Source: Oscillatoriales cyanobacterium USR001 (lineage in GTDB: Bacteria > Cyanobacteriota > Cyanobacteriia > Cyanobacteriales > Microcoleaceae). Taken from it: a stretch of DNA of 64,000 bases. This document shows, piece by piece, positions 35,217-43,855 of this stretch; position 1 is the first letter of the stretch; the number at the start of each line of letters is the position of its first letter. The position numbers and the translations under genes are program-made. The notes below the pieces were generated by a model. It was not told the origin of the DNA and made no database searches. It worked only from the letters and a program-made list of their open reading frames with translations. The stretch spans positions 1 through 64,000 of the forward strand of contig MBRE01000063.1 of assembly GCA_001698425.1 (NCBI GenBank). Direction: 5' to 3'.

Positions 35217-36539
35217 ATGTCAGCAAAAATACTATTTGTGGATGACGAACAAAGTTTAGAATATCTAATTTCCCAAACATTTAGAAAAAATATCCGCATG
35301 GAAAGATGGCAGCTTTTTTTTGCTCGTAATGGTGTAGAAGCGTTGGAAAAATTGAAAGAACACCCGGATATGGATATAGTATTGACGGACATTAATATGC
35401 CTGAAATGGATGGCCTAACTTTACTCTTTAGAATTAATCAGATAGACCTACCCATAAAAACAATAGTTATATCCGCCTATGGCGATATGAGAAATATCAG
35501 AAATGCCATGAACTTAGGTGCTTTTGACTTTCTAACTAAGCCGATAGATTTGGAAGATTTAAAAATTACCATCAACAAAACGCTGCGTGACTTGCAACAC
35601 TTAAAAGAAAACCAGCGCTTGCGGGAATCAGAAGCTCGTGCTAGAGAACAAGCCCAGTATTTGCAACAAGGTCTGCAAGAGCTAAAAAAGACTCAAGCTC
35701 AACTAATTCAAACCGCAAAAATGTCTTCTTTGGGTCAACTGGTTGCGGGGATTGCCCATGAAATTAACAACCCCGCCAACTTTATCTATGGCAATATCAG
35801 CCACGTCAGTGATTATATCCAAAACCTATTACACTTGTTAAATCTTTATCAGCAACATTACAATCCTCCTAGTTCTGAGATTCAATCTGAAATTGAAGCC
35901 ATAGATTTAGACTTTCTGATAACAGATTTATCCCAAATTCTGGCTTCGATGAGGTGTGGTGTTGACCGCATTCACAAGATTGTTTTGTCTTTGCGTAACT
36001 TCTCAAGGCTGGATGAAGCTAACATAAAGGCTGTTGACATTCACGAAGGGATAAAAAGCAGCCTGCTGATTTTGCAGAATCGACTTCAAGCAACGATAGC
36101 GCGTCCAGAGATTCAAGTAATTGAGGAGTACAGTAATCTGCCTTTAGTGGAATGCTATGCTGGAGAACTCAACCAGGTGTTCATTAACATTATTTCTAAT
36201 GCCATTGATACTTTGAATGAGTATAATAAACAACGGTCATTAGATGACTTCCTCGCTCGCCCGCTCACCATTACTATTCGCACTTTTATGCTAGAGGAAA
36301 ATTCCCGTGTTGTGATTAAAATTCGGGACAATGGGCCGGGAATGACCGCAGATGTGAAAGACCGTATTTTTGAACCATTTTTTACTACTAAGCCAGTAGG
36401 TGAGGGTACTGGTTTGGGTCTTTATATCAGCTACCAAATTATAGTGGAGAAGCATAGGGGTGAATTAAAATGTTTTTCAGAGGTGGGGGAGGGAGCGGAG
36501 TTCTGGATTGAAATTCCTATTAAAAAAATTAAGGTTTAA
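35217..36539 (+). CDS. Receiver-histidine kinase fusion
   Basis: A 440-residue soluble kinase. Receiver (about 3-120) with D58 ([13 protein letters not shown]) and K108 in LTKP. A coiled coil (about 125-165) leads to the phospho-accepting H181 ([12 protein letters not shown]). The ATPase has N-box [28 protein letters not shown] and GTGLGLYIS. The type (GIAHEINNP with a long HisKA insert) is common in cyanobacteria. A decayed PAS sensor gene lies just upstream and may once have worked with it. A 12-base-arm hairpin covers its stop codon. Confidence 0.93.
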   Translation: MSAKILFVDDEQSLEYLISQTFRKNIRMERWQLFFARNGVEALEKLKEHPDMDIVLTDINMPEMDGLTLLFRINQIDLPIKTIVISAYGDMRNIRNAMNLGAFDFLTKPIDLEDLKITINKTLRDLQHLKENQRLRESEARAREQAQYLQQGLQELKKTQAQLIQTAKMSSLGQLVAGIAHEINNPANFIYGNISHVSDYIQNLLHLLNLYQQHYNPPSSEIQSEIEAIDLDFLITDLSQILASMRCGVDRIHKIVLSLRNFSRLDEANIKAVDIHEGIKSSLLILQNRLQATIARPEIQVIEEYSNLPLVECYAGELNQVFINIISNAIDTLNEYNKQRSLDDFLARPLTITIRTFMLEENSRVVIKIRDNGPGMTADVKDRIFEPFFTTKPVGEGTGLGLYISYQIIVEKHRGELKCFSEVGEGAEFWIEIPIKKIKV

Positions 36540-36552
36540 CTAAACCTTAATT
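36527..36552. terminator. Hairpin spanning the kinase stop codon
   Basis: AATTAAGGTTTA (36527-36538) pairs with TAAACCTTAATT (36541-36552) with only AC between. The TAA stop at 36537-36539 lies in the hairpin. Confidence 0.55.
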
Positions 36553-36618
36553 ATGCAGAATGCAGAAAAAATATCAAATTCCAAGAAGATTTTTACAAAA
36601 GGAAAAAAGGAGTGTAAT

Positions 36619-36795
36619 ATGCCAGCTAAAATATTATTTGTGGATGACGAGCAAGATTTAGAATCTCTAATTTCCCAGAAATTTAGAAAAAAAATCGTGC
36701 GGAAGAATATCAAGTTTTTTTTGCCTATAATGGTGTAGAAGCGTTGGCTAAATTACAAGAACAACCAGATATAGACATTGTGCTGACTGACATTT
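36619..36795 (+). pseudogene. Truncated, frameshifted receiver-domain copy
   Basis: A copy of the first part of the 35217 gene. AGGAG precedes ATG 36619, and [19 protein letters not shown] matches the start of the intact kinase. A frameshift near 36700 moves the similarity to another frame: YQVFFAYNGVEALAKLQEQP, then DIVLTDI. Similarity stops within a base or two of the left end of the 42-bp palindrome at 36793, just before the phospho-site would be complete. Confidence 0.85.
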
Positions 36796-36834
36796 TCATT
36801 CTCGGAAAAATCGCGATTTTTCCGAGAATGAAAA
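36793..36834. repeat. 42-bp perfect palindrome
   Basis: Two 21-base arms with no loop (36793-36813 and 36814-36834); the left arm reads TTTTCATTCTCGGAAAAATC plus G. It lies four bases past the fabD stop on the minus strand and at the exact end of the truncated receiver. It can form a strong hairpin or cruciform. No T-run follows on either strand, so it is not a standard terminator. Confidence 0.95.
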
Positions 36835-36837
36835 AAA

Positions 36838-37719
36838 TTAATTAGGCACTTGAGCAGGAGTGCTGACATTTTCCAACTCCAAATCAGGGCAATTCCTTTT
36901 AATCAAACCTGTCAGCACTTTTCCCGGTCCAATTTCCACCACTTTTTCCACACCTTCCTGGGGTAATTGTAAACAAATTTCGCGCCACCGCACACCCCTG
37001 GTCATTTGTTGACCCAAGCGCTGCTTTAAAGTTGCGGCACTGGTTGTCGGTGATGGTTCAGCATTTGATAGTACAAATACTTTAGCATCAGAAAATCTTG
37101 TGGACTTTAAAAATTGCTGAAATTCGTTTGCCGCCGCTGTCATTAAAGGTGAGTGAAATGCACCGGAGACGTTCAATTTCACAGCACGTTTTACCTTAAT
37201 TTTAGCTAAAAGTCCCTCAACAGCTGCCGGCTTTCCAGAAATAACTACCTGTGCATCGGTGTTATCATTTGCTAACACCACATCCTGACCATATTGGATT
37301 TGCAATTCCAGTTGTTGACGGTCAAAACCAATCAAAGCTACCATTTGACCACCAGAGGCATTATCCATCAGTTCGGCCCGGCGTTTAACTAAGCGTAATC
37401 CGGTTTCAAAATCAAAAACTCCGGCAGCGTAGAGAGCGGCATATTCGCCTAAACTATGACCGGCAACTACCGCAGGTTGATGGCCTTTTTGTCGCATTAA
37501 ATCAGCTAAAATGGTTTCGACAACGTAAAGACAAGGTTGAGTATAAAGAGTGCGAGAAAGTTTTTCCTCATTGCTTTGGCAAACTTCTGAGACAGACCAG
37601 CCTAAAATTTTTTCTGCGAGAGTAAATTTTTCCTTTCCTACGGGCAGTTTTAATAAATCTGCACTCATTCCTATTTCTTGAGAACCCTGACCGGGAAACA
37701 CCCATGCTGTTTTTGTCAT
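36838..37719 (-). CDS. fabD: Malonyl-CoA:acyl carrier protein transacylase
   Basis: A 293-residue enzyme that loads malonyl groups onto acyl carrier protein for fatty acid synthesis. The nucleophile S89 is in GHSLGEYAAL, the catalytic H189 in GAFHSPLM, and the malonate-binding Arg in VKRRAELM. FPGQGSQEIGM opens the domain. It is the third gene of the plsX-fabH-fabD cluster on the minus strand, but heptamer repeats and 184 bases separate it from fabH. Confidence 0.97.
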   Translation of the reverse strand: MTKTAWVFPGQGSQEIGMSADLLKLPVGKEKFTLAEKILGWSVSEVCQSNEEKLSRTLYTQPCLYVVETILADLMRQKGHQPAVVAGHSLGEYAALYAAGVFDFETGLRLVKRRAELMDNASGGQMVALIGFDRQQLELQIQYGQDVVLANDNTDAQVVISGKPAAVEGLLAKIKVKRAVKLNVSGAFHSPLMTAAANEFQQFLKSTRFSDAKVFVLSNAEPSPTTSAATLKQRLGQQMTRGVRWREICLQLPQEGVEKVVEIGPGKVLTGLIKRNCPDLELENVSTPAQVPN

Positions 37720-37753
37720 TTTTTTATTAATTGGTAATTGTTGACTGTTAATG

Positions 37754-37781
37754 GTTAACTGTTAACTGTTAACTGTTAACT
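37754..37781. repeat. Heptamer tandem repeat (GTTAACT)
   Basis: Four exact copies of GTTAACT, flanked by looser GGTAATT-type units, lie between fabH and fabD. Confidence 0.9.
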
Positions 37782-37903
37782 GTGAGTAATTGGTGATTGG
37801 TAATTGAGATTGCTCAAAGTCCCTGACAGTTAAATTCTTTTATTTAGCAAGTTCTCCTATATTTAGCAATAATAGACTTTTGACAGTTTAACTCCCCATT
37901 AAA

Positions 37904-38902
37904 TTAGCGACCCCATTGAAAAATTGCGGCTCCCCAAGTCAAACCTGCACCAAATCCAGCTACGGCAATTTTATCGCCGATTTTTATTTGATTTTGTCGT
38001 ACAGCTTCATCTAAAGCTAAAGGAATTGATGCGGCTGAGGTATTGCCGTAATTAGCGAGATTGCTAATTACTTTTTCATCGGGAATATTTAACCTTTGAG
38101 CTACGGCGTTGAGAATGCGCTGATTAGCTTGGTGTAATAGTAACCAGTCAATTTCTGCGGGGGTCATGTTGGAGCGATATAGGGCTTTTTCGATGACTTC
38201 CGGGACTTTTTTCACGGCAAAGCGGTAAACTTCTTGACCATTCATGGTAATTGTTTGATAAGCGCCTTGACTAATAGTTACACCTGTAATTAATTCCTTG
38301 GGTTGGGGACGGTAGGCTAAATTAAGACAGGCATTTTGAGTGCCATCGCTGCGGATTTCAAATCCTAAAAAGCGATCGCATGGATTAGCCTGCATAATTA
38401 CAGCACCAGCACCATCACCAAATAAAACACAAGTGCCTCGATCGGACCAATTTACCCAACGGGAGAGAATATCTGCACCGATTAACAAGACATTTTGATA
38501 AACGCCAGTGCGAATAAATTGTGCGGCGGTAACTAAACCAAACACAAATCCAGAACAAGCGGCGGTTAAATCAAAAGCTACAGCTTTTGTTGCGCCTAAT
38601 TGAGTTTGAATTTGGCTGGCTGTACCGAATAAATCATCAGCACTTGATGTTGCCAAAATGATTAAATCAATGTCTGTTGGGGCAATTTGTGCCATTGCGA
38701 TCGCCTGTTTAGATGCTTCTGTGGCGATCGCACACAAAGAAGTATCAGCATCCGCCAACCGTCGTTCGCGAATCCCCGTCCTCGAACTAATCCACTCATC
38801 CGATGTCTCTACCACCTGACTGAGCATCTGATTACTTAGGGAAAAAGACGGCGTACAAGAACCGCTCCCCGTAAAAGCAATACCTATCCCTAACTGCTGC
38901 AA
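37904..38902 (-). CDS. fabH: 3-oxoacyl-[acyl carrier protein] synthase III
   Basis: A 332-residue enzyme that condenses acetyl-CoA with malonyl-ACP to begin fatty acid synthesis. The catalytic Cys is C116 (DLTAACSGFVFG); the His is in LLHQAN and the Asn in NYGNTSAAS. The start is TTG 38902: it follows GAGAGGAAAG closely and keeps the family N-terminus (LGIGIAFTGSGS). No ATG fits. The rare start may lower expression. Confidence 0.96.
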   Translation of the reverse strand: MQQLGIGIAFTGSGSCTPSFSLSNQMLSQVVETSDEWISSRTGIRERRLADADTSLCAIATEASKQAIAMAQIAPTDIDLIILATSSADDLFGTASQIQTQLGATKAVAFDLTAACSGFVFGLVTAAQFIRTGVYQNVLLIGADILSRWVNWSDRGTCVLFGDGAGAVIMQANPCDRFLGFEIRSDGTQNACLNLAYRPQPKELITGVTISQGAYQTITMNGQEVYRFAVKKVPEVIEKALYRSNMTPAEIDWLLLHQANQRILNAVAQRLNIPDEKVISNLANYGNTSAASIPLALDEAVRQNQIKIGDKIAVAGFGAGLTWGAAIFQWGR

Positions 38903-39030
38903 CTTTCCTCTCCCAATAATTAGCTATCAGCTTGAAAACTCAAAAATTAAAAACTAAAACTGGTTGTTTTGCTCAACTGAAACTACCTATAAATTAAGTA
39001 GCACAGATGGTTATTAAGAAACTACGCAAT

Positions 39031-39082
39031 CTGCTAACGCCGCCGTCCCGGTGGTGTTGATACCGCCGGAAGACGGCGTTAG
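39031..39082. terminator. GC-rich hairpin between plsX and fabH
   Basis: CTAACGCCG near 39034 pairs with CGGCGTTAG near 39074 over nine bases, and the inner CCGGTGG/CCGCCGG parts also pair with a mismatch. On the minus strand it follows plsX. It may end some plsX transcripts or slow decay of the upstream message. Confidence 0.55.
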
Positions 39083-39140
39083 GAAATGCGAAATTCCTGT
39101 TGGTTTAGCCTTTTCAATTTTTGAATTTTCCCAACTCTCT

Positions 39141-40181
39141 CTAACCTCTAGCCTCTTGTTCTTGTCCACTTTTCTGATGTTGATATTGCGACTGAATCCG
39201 TTGGAGTACATCATTATCGATCGCATCTTTTGCCAAACGAATAGCATTGCTAATTGAAGTAGCTTGAGATGCTCCATGACTAATAATGCAAACCCCCGCC
39301 ACGCCCAAAAGTAAAGCCCCCCCGTGTTCCACGTGGTCAACTCTTTGTTTAAAGCGTTTCAGACTTGGTTCCAACATTTTTGCCGCAATTTTATTTTTCA
39401 CCCCAGAAGACAATTCTTCTTTGAACATTTGTAAGACAATTTCACCAACTGCCTCAGCAAATTTCAATAAAACATTGCCCACAAACCCATCGCAAACAAT
39501 GACATCAAAGTTACCAGAAAGTACGTCGCGACCTTCAGCATTCCCCACAAAAGGAACTTGAGGGTTATCAACTAACAACTGGTGAGTCCGTAATGCCAAA
39601 TCATTGCCTTTAGATGGTTCTTCTCCAATATTGAGGAGTCCAACTCTAGGTTCTGTGATGCCGAGTACATACTGACTGTAAATTGTACCCATAACGGCAA
39701 ACTGCTCCAAATACTTTGGGCGACAGTCAACATTAGCACCGACATCGAGGATGATCACTGGTCTGCTAGACACCATTGTGGGTAAAACAGCGCCGATCGC
39801 AGGTCTGTCAATGCCAGGTAGTCTGCCCAAGCGCAGCAATGCTGAGGCCATTGCGGCTCCTGAGTGACCGGCGGACACTACAGCGTCGGCTCGTTTCTGT
39901 TTCACTAAGTCCATTGCCACGTTAATTGAAGCCTTGGGTTTGCGTTTTAAGGCGCTTAAAGGCTCTTCGTGCATTTCGATCGTTCCTTCGGCGGGAACGA
40001 TTTCTGGCTGGGGTGAGGCGTGATGTTGCTTAAGGGAGGCTTCGATTCGCTCTGGATCGCCCACGAGCAATATTTCTACCCCTAATTTTTCCTGTGCCTT
40101 GAGCGCTCCCGCAACAATTTCAGCGGGGGCGTGATCCCCACCCATAGCGTCTATTGCAATCCTGGCGCGATTCGATCCCAT
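39141..40181 (-). CDS. plsX: Phosphate acyltransferase PlsX
   Basis: A 346-residue enzyme that makes acyl-phosphate from acyl-ACP for phospholipid synthesis. Family motifs: IAIDAMGGDHAPAEIVAGAL at the start, SAGHSGAAMASALLRLGR, IILDVGANVDCRP, GLLNIGEEPSKGN and VVCDGFVGNVLLKF-like VICDGFVGNVLLKF. Length is normal. It is the first gene of the plsX-fabH-fabD cluster; the next gene, fabH, begins 238 bases on, with a hairpin between. Confidence 0.97.
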   Translation of the reverse strand: MGSNRARIAIDAMGGDHAPAEIVAGALKAQEKLGVEILLVGDPERIEASLKQHHASPQPEIVPAEGTIEMHEEPLSALKRKPKASINVAMDLVKQKRADAVVSAGHSGAAMASALLRLGRLPGIDRPAIGAVLPTMVSSRPVIILDVGANVDCRPKYLEQFAVMGTIYSQYVLGITEPRVGLLNIGEEPSKGNDLALRTHQLLVDNPQVPFVGNAEGRDVLSGNFDVIVCDGFVGNVLLKFAEAVGEIVLQMFKEELSSGVKNKIAAKMLEPSLKRFKQRVDHVEHGGALLLGVAGVCIISHGASQATSISNAIRLAKDAIDNDVLQRIQSQYQHQKSGQEQEARG

Positions 40182-40286
40182 TGACCAAAGTTTGAGAAAC
40201 CTTAAAAATTCTACCAGTAAGTCAGGATACAGAATTAATAAGTGGGAATTCTATTATTTGCGGCTGGTTTTCTTAAGGAGTTTAAA

Positions 40287-41612
40287 ATGTGGGAATTGTT
40301 GAGTTCTGGGGTATTGTCTGTGTGGCTGGAAACGTCGGGGCTGGATCAGATGGGGCGAAATGCGGCGGCGGTTTTGGCTTGGGAAGGGGGGCTGTCTGGG
40401 TTGGTTGCTGCTGTTGGGGATGCCGATCGCTCTTTGGGGACTGATGGGGTGACGATGACGGCGGTGAATGGATATTTGCGACAGTTATCAGTTAAAGGGT
40501 TAATTGAGGGTTCTCAGGGGGTGTGGATGCAGTCGGGTATTATGCCGCTGGCGAGTAATGAGGGGACTGTGCCGATTCCTGGGGCTTCTTTGACGAAGAT
40601 TGCGACTTCTTTGGCGGCGCTGCAAACTTGGGGGGCTAGTTATCAGTTTGAGACGCGAGTGAGTGTGGTGGGAGGGATTAACAATGGGGTTTTGGAGGGG
40701 GATTTGGTGGTTGAGGGTGGGGGCGATCCTTTGTTTGTTTGGGAGGAGGCGATCGCGATCGGTAATGCTTTAAATCAGATGGGAATTTTTCGGGTGACTG
40801 GGAATTTGGTGATTGTGGGTAAATTTTGGATGAATTATGAGTCTAATCCTTTGGTTGCAGGAGATTTATTGCGATCAGCTTTGAGTTATACGAGTTGGCC
40901 GGGGGGTGTGGATGTTTTGTATTATAAAATGCCGCCAGGGACTAAGCGACCAACTGTGGCGATCGCGGGTAATGTAGTTGCGAAAAAGTCTCTGCCGGTA
41001 GGTCGTTTGTTATTAAAAAGGCGATCGCTTCCCCTGGTAGAAATTCTCAAACAAATGAATATTTACAGCGATAACGATCTGGCTCAAATGTTGGCTGATG
41101 CTATGGGTGGCGCGAAGGTTGTGCAGCAGCAAGCGGCTTGGGCGGCGGGTGTGCCACAGTCAGAAGTTCAGTTGATTAATGGTTCTGGTTTGGGTGAGGA
41201 AAATCGAATTTCTCCCAGGGCTATTTGTGCGATGTTACAAAATATTCAGCGTTATTTGCAGCCTAGTAAGTTAACTATTGCTGATTTATTTCCGGTGTCT
41301 GGGCGGGATAAGGGGACTTTGGAACATCGCCATATTCCTAAAGGTGTGGTTGCGAAAACTGGAACTTTAAATCGGGTGATTGCTTTGGCTGGTGTGATGC
41401 CGACGCGGGAGCATGGTTTGGTTTGGTTTACTATTGTTAATCGCGGCACTGATTGGGATGCTTTGAGAAATGAACAGGATTTATTTTTGCAGAAGTTAGT
41501 TAAAAAATGGGGAGTTGCGCCGAGGTTGCCTTTAGCAATTATGCCGCATATTAATGGCGATCGACCTGCTTTGGGGGCGGCTAATCGTAATGAGATTTTG
41601 ATTGGTGGTTAG
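40287..41612 (+). CDS. dacB: D-alanyl-D-alanine carboxypeptidase/endopeptidase (PBP4 type)
   Basis: A 441-residue serine peptidase that trims or cleaves peptidoglycan cross-links. Three active-site motifs are present: S101-x-x-K104 (PGASLTKIA), SDN (IYSDNDLAQML) and KTG (VVAKTGTLNRV). I start at ATG 40287, which has AAGGAG six bases before it; the longer frame from GTG 40242 has none. Odd point: neither start gives a normal signal peptide (MWELLSSGVLSVWLETSG is only weakly hydrophobic), although the enzyme must work in the periplasm. The 5' part is very G-rich. It is divergent from plsX. Confidence 0.92.
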   Translation: MWELLSSGVLSVWLETSGLDQMGRNAAAVLAWEGGLSGLVAAVGDADRSLGTDGVTMTAVNGYLRQLSVKGLIEGSQGVWMQSGIMPLASNEGTVPIPGASLTKIATSLAALQTWGASYQFETRVSVVGGINNGVLEGDLVVEGGGDPLFVWEEAIAIGNALNQMGIFRVTGNLVIVGKFWMNYESNPLVAGDLLRSALSYTSWPGGVDVLYYKMPPGTKRPTVAIAGNVVAKKSLPVGRLLLKRRSLPLVEILKQMNIYSDNDLAQMLADAMGGAKVVQQQAAWAAGVPQSEVQLINGSGLGEENRISPRAICAMLQNIQRYLQPSKLTIADLFPVSGRDKGTLEHRHIPKGVVAKTGTLNRVIALAGVMPTREHGLVWFTIVNRGTDWDALRNEQDLFLQKLVKKWGVAPRLPLAIMPHINGDRPALGAANRNEILIGG

Positions 41613-41699
41613 GACTGAAAATTTAATGCTTTGATGAGTTAGGGAGTTTAAGGTACGGCTCTTGATTTATGGTGGTTGATTTTAAGATACTTTGTTATT

Positions 41700-41775
41700 G
41701 GTGCGATCGCATTCTGGGAAGAGAGGCGCGATCGCACTTTGGGGAAGAAAGGCGCGATCGCGGGAGCAAAATTTT
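41700..41775. repeat. HIP1-rich repeat block
   Basis: Three GCGATCGC sites within 60 bases, set in near-copies of GGGAAGAAAGGCGCGATCGC. The 18-mer GCGATCGCATTCTGGGAA at 41703-41720 recurs exactly at 42133-42150 and 44240-44257. Confidence 0.85.
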
Positions 41776-41826
41776 AGATAATCTGGTATAATTGAACAGG
41801 TAGCTTTAATAATTTTCAAGAGCTAT
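41776..41826 (+). promoter_or_regulatory. Promoter region repeated downstream
   Basis: TATAAT at 41787-41792 serves the 41856 gene. The block AGATAATCTGGTATAATTGA and on to TTCAAGAGCTAT is found again in diverged form at about 42970-43027, where no matching gene follows. The two differ by a few bases; in the copy the -10 box reads TACAAT. Confidence 0.6.
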
Positions 41827-41855
41827 TAATCAGGAGATAATCAGGAGAAAAATTT

Positions 41856-42116
41856 ATGACTACAGAGCGCTGGGATGATGATAGACTGGATCGTTTAGCT
41901 AACATGGTAGAGAGTAATGCTCGCGTCATTCAAGCTTTAGCGAATGTGGCAGCAGAGGCAAGGGAAGAACGGGAACAGTTATTTCAAAGGATGGAACAAC
42001 AAAATGCAATTATTGTGCAACAGCAAGAAGAAATTGTGGGTTTAAGAATTGAGACCAGACGAACGCTTGATATTCTATTAAATCAGCGGAATCAGGGGGA
42101 TAATCCTACTGCTTAA
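41856..42116 (+). CDS. Small coiled-coil protein, paralogue of the 43856 gene
   Basis: An 86-residue highly charged helical protein with no membrane segment. MTTERWDDDRLDRLAN is followed by a coiled coil (VESNARVIQALANVAAEARE, then QQNAIIVQQQEEIVGLRIE). It matches the 43856 protein at both ends; that copy has about 34 extra residues in the middle. TCAGGAGAAAAATTT before the ATG gives a good ribosome site. Function unknown; it flanks toxin-antitoxin pairs and may be an accessory of that island. Confidence 0.8.
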   Translation: MTTERWDDDRLDRLANMVESNARVIQALANVAAEAREEREQLFQRMEQQNAIIVQQQEEIVGLRIETRRTLDILLNQRNQGDNPTA

Positions 42117-42244
42117 TTCAATCATAAAGTAGGCGATCGCATTCTGGGAAAGAAAGGCGCGATCGCAAGAGCAAAATTTCAGAAGTTATAGCCAGAAATT
42201 GCTATTATATAGCAATAGGAGTCAAAAATCTCAATATAAAGCCT

Positions 42245-42580
42245 ATGTCTACTTATAGCGATGTACTGAGTCAGGCTCAAAATCTCACTTTTGAAGAGCA
42301 AGAGCAACTGTTAGAAGTATTGTCAGTATTGGTTCGCGATCGGGTAACAACCCAAACTCAGGGTAAACGATCGGAAATTGATGCAGCACTGATGGAAATG
42401 GCACAAGATCCTGAGTATCAAGCTCAAGTGCTACAAATGGAGGCTGAGTTTCGCCGCCAAAGAACAGTTGAAATATTGGAAAAAATTGCAGCAAGTAATG
42501 TCTGTGATAATATTAACGATCCGGTGGAATGGCAACGAGAATTGCGTCAAGATCGCTCGCTTCCAGGTAGGGATGGATAA
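42245..42580 (+). CDS. Antitoxin of a VapBC-like pair
   Basis: A 111-residue acidic helical protein. The N-terminal part (SDVLSQAQNLTFEEQEQLLE) and the ending DPVEWQRELRQDRSLPGRDG are typical of cyanobacterial proteins that precede PIN-domain toxins, where the C-terminal tail blocks the toxin. ALMEMAQDPEYQAQVLQMEA lies between. Its TAA overlaps the toxin ATG by one base, so the two are translated together. Confidence 0.82.
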   Translation: MSTYSDVLSQAQNLTFEEQEQLLEVLSVLVRDRVTTQTQGKRSEIDAALMEMAQDPEYQAQVLQMEAEFRRQRTVEILEKIAASNVCDNINDPVEWQRELRQDRSLPGRDG

Positions 42581-42945
42581 TGCTACTTGATAGTAATATT
42601 ATTATCTACGCTTCTCAACCAGAACACTCGCAAATTAGGCAGTTTATTGGCGAACATGACATAGTTGTATCGGCAGTAAGTTACGTTGAAGTGCTGGGTT
42701 ATCATCGGCTAATTGAGGAGAATAGATTGTACTTTGAAGAGTTTTTTGGTGTTGTGGAGGTTTTACCGATTTCTAATGCTGTACTCGATCGAGCAGTGGC
42801 GTTGCGACAGATGAGAAGAATGACTCTTGGGGATGCTATTATTGGGGCAACAGCTTTGATGTATGGTAGAACTTTAGTGACAAGAAATATAGACGATTTT
42901 CGATGGATTGCTGAACTCACGTTGATTAACCCGTTTGAGACTTAA
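42580..42945 (+). CDS. vapC: VapC-type PIN-domain ribonuclease toxin
   Basis: A 121-residue endoribonuclease. The four acidic residues of the PIN active site are present: D4 (LLDSNIIIY), E37 (SYVEVLGY), D85 (LGDAIIGATAL) and D105 (TRNIDDF). Family members cut tRNA or rRNA when freed from the antitoxin. The gene looks intact and starts inside the antitoxin stop codon. Confidence 0.92.
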   Translation: MLLDSNIIIYASQPEHSQIRQFIGEHDIVVSAVSYVEVLGYHRLIEENRLYFEEFFGVVEVLPISNAVLDRAVALRQMRRMTLGDAIIGATALMYGRTLVTRNIDDFRWIAELTLINPFET

Positions 42946-43110
42946 GAAAGGTGGGCGATCGCATTTTGTAAAATTTCAGATTATCTGGTACAATTAAATA
43001 GGTAGCTTTAAATAATTTTCAATAGCTATGAACGTGAAAAATTGCCCAGGAAAAATTTAAAGAAATGGCGCGGTTTTTTGCCGTATCGTGTGGATGCTTT
43101 GGAATCCCAG

Positions 43111-43140
43111 TTGCAACTTAGAAAATAAAATTGCTATAAT
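43111..43140 (+). promoter_or_regulatory. Probable promoter of the RelBE-like pair
   Basis: TTGCAA at 43111-43116 and TATAAT at 43135-43140 are separated by 18 bases, near the ideal spacing, and lie just before the antitoxin gene. Confidence 0.6.
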
Positions 43141-43172
43141 TTATTGATAATTCTACAGGTTAGGAGATGAAG

Positions 43173-43388
43173 ATGCAAGTCAAAGACATGACTGTTGAAC
43201 AACTGCGAGACTTGATTCAGCATACCGTTGAACAGTGCTTAGAAGAATATTTTGGCGATCCTGATGCAGGTTTAGAAGTTAAGAACGAAGTCAAGCAGAA
43301 ATTGTTAGAGTCAATGCAGCGCAAACAAGTGGGAGAAAGCAAAATTGAGTCTGGAGAAGTTTATCAAAAACTAGGCATAAAATCGTAA
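43173..43388 (+). CDS. Antitoxin of a RelBE-like pair
   Basis: A 71-residue acidic helical protein (MTVEQLRDLIQHTVEQCLEE, then VKQKLLESMQRKQVG). This form is common in cyanobacteria upstream of RelE toxins. I start at ATG 43173, six bases after AGGAG; the ATG at 43167 touches that site. The TAA overlaps the toxin ATG by one base. Confidence 0.82.
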   Translation: MQVKDMTVEQLRDLIQHTVEQCLEEYFGDPDAGLEVKNEVKQKLLESMQRKQVGESKIESGEVYQKLGIKS

Positions 43389-43648
43389 TGAGTTATTCGG
43401 TTGAGTTGACACCAGAAGCTTTGGTTAACCAAGAAAAATTGACTCAATCTGTGCAGCAGCGTATAGGCAATAAAATCAATTGGTTAGCTGAAAACTTTGA
43501 ACAAATTACTCCTATGCCTTTGTCAGCTAATCTGGCAGGTTTCTTTAAGTTAAGAGTGGGTGATTATCGGGTTATTTATTCTTTTAATGAGGATTTAAGG
43601 GTTATTACTATTTACCAGATTGGACACCGAAGAGAAATTTATGATTAA
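43388..43648 (+). CDS. RelE/ParE-family toxin
   Basis: An 86-residue toxin. The C-terminal core is typical: LAGFFKLRVGDYRVIYSF, then VITIYQIGHRREIYD, with the Arg and Tyr residues used by RelE for mRNA cleavage. It is full length, in contrast to the broken toxin at 32708. ATG overlaps the antitoxin stop. Confidence 0.9.
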   Translation: MSYSVELTPEALVNQEKLTQSVQQRIGNKINWLAENFEQITPMPLSANLAGFFKLRVGDYRVIYSFNEDLRVITIYQIGHRREIYD

Positions 43649-43855
43649 CTGAAGGGCGATGCCTGCGGCTGGCTACGCCTACGCACGTTGGGGAAGAAAG
43701 GGGCGATCGCGCAGAAGCGTAAAAAAAGACAAGTTGCGATCGCCAATCTGATTTGCAAGTAGAGGATATTAGAGCGTGTCTACAGTATGCGATCGCATTT
43801 CCTTCGCTCCTGAATTGCTATAATCATACTCAGCCCAAAAAAAGGATAAAAATTT

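Noticed and set aside
43655..43700. GC-rich stretch with GGCTACGCCTACGC as a regulatory site
   Set aside because: It is a common form of cyanobacterial intergenic repeat and shows no tie to a particular gene.
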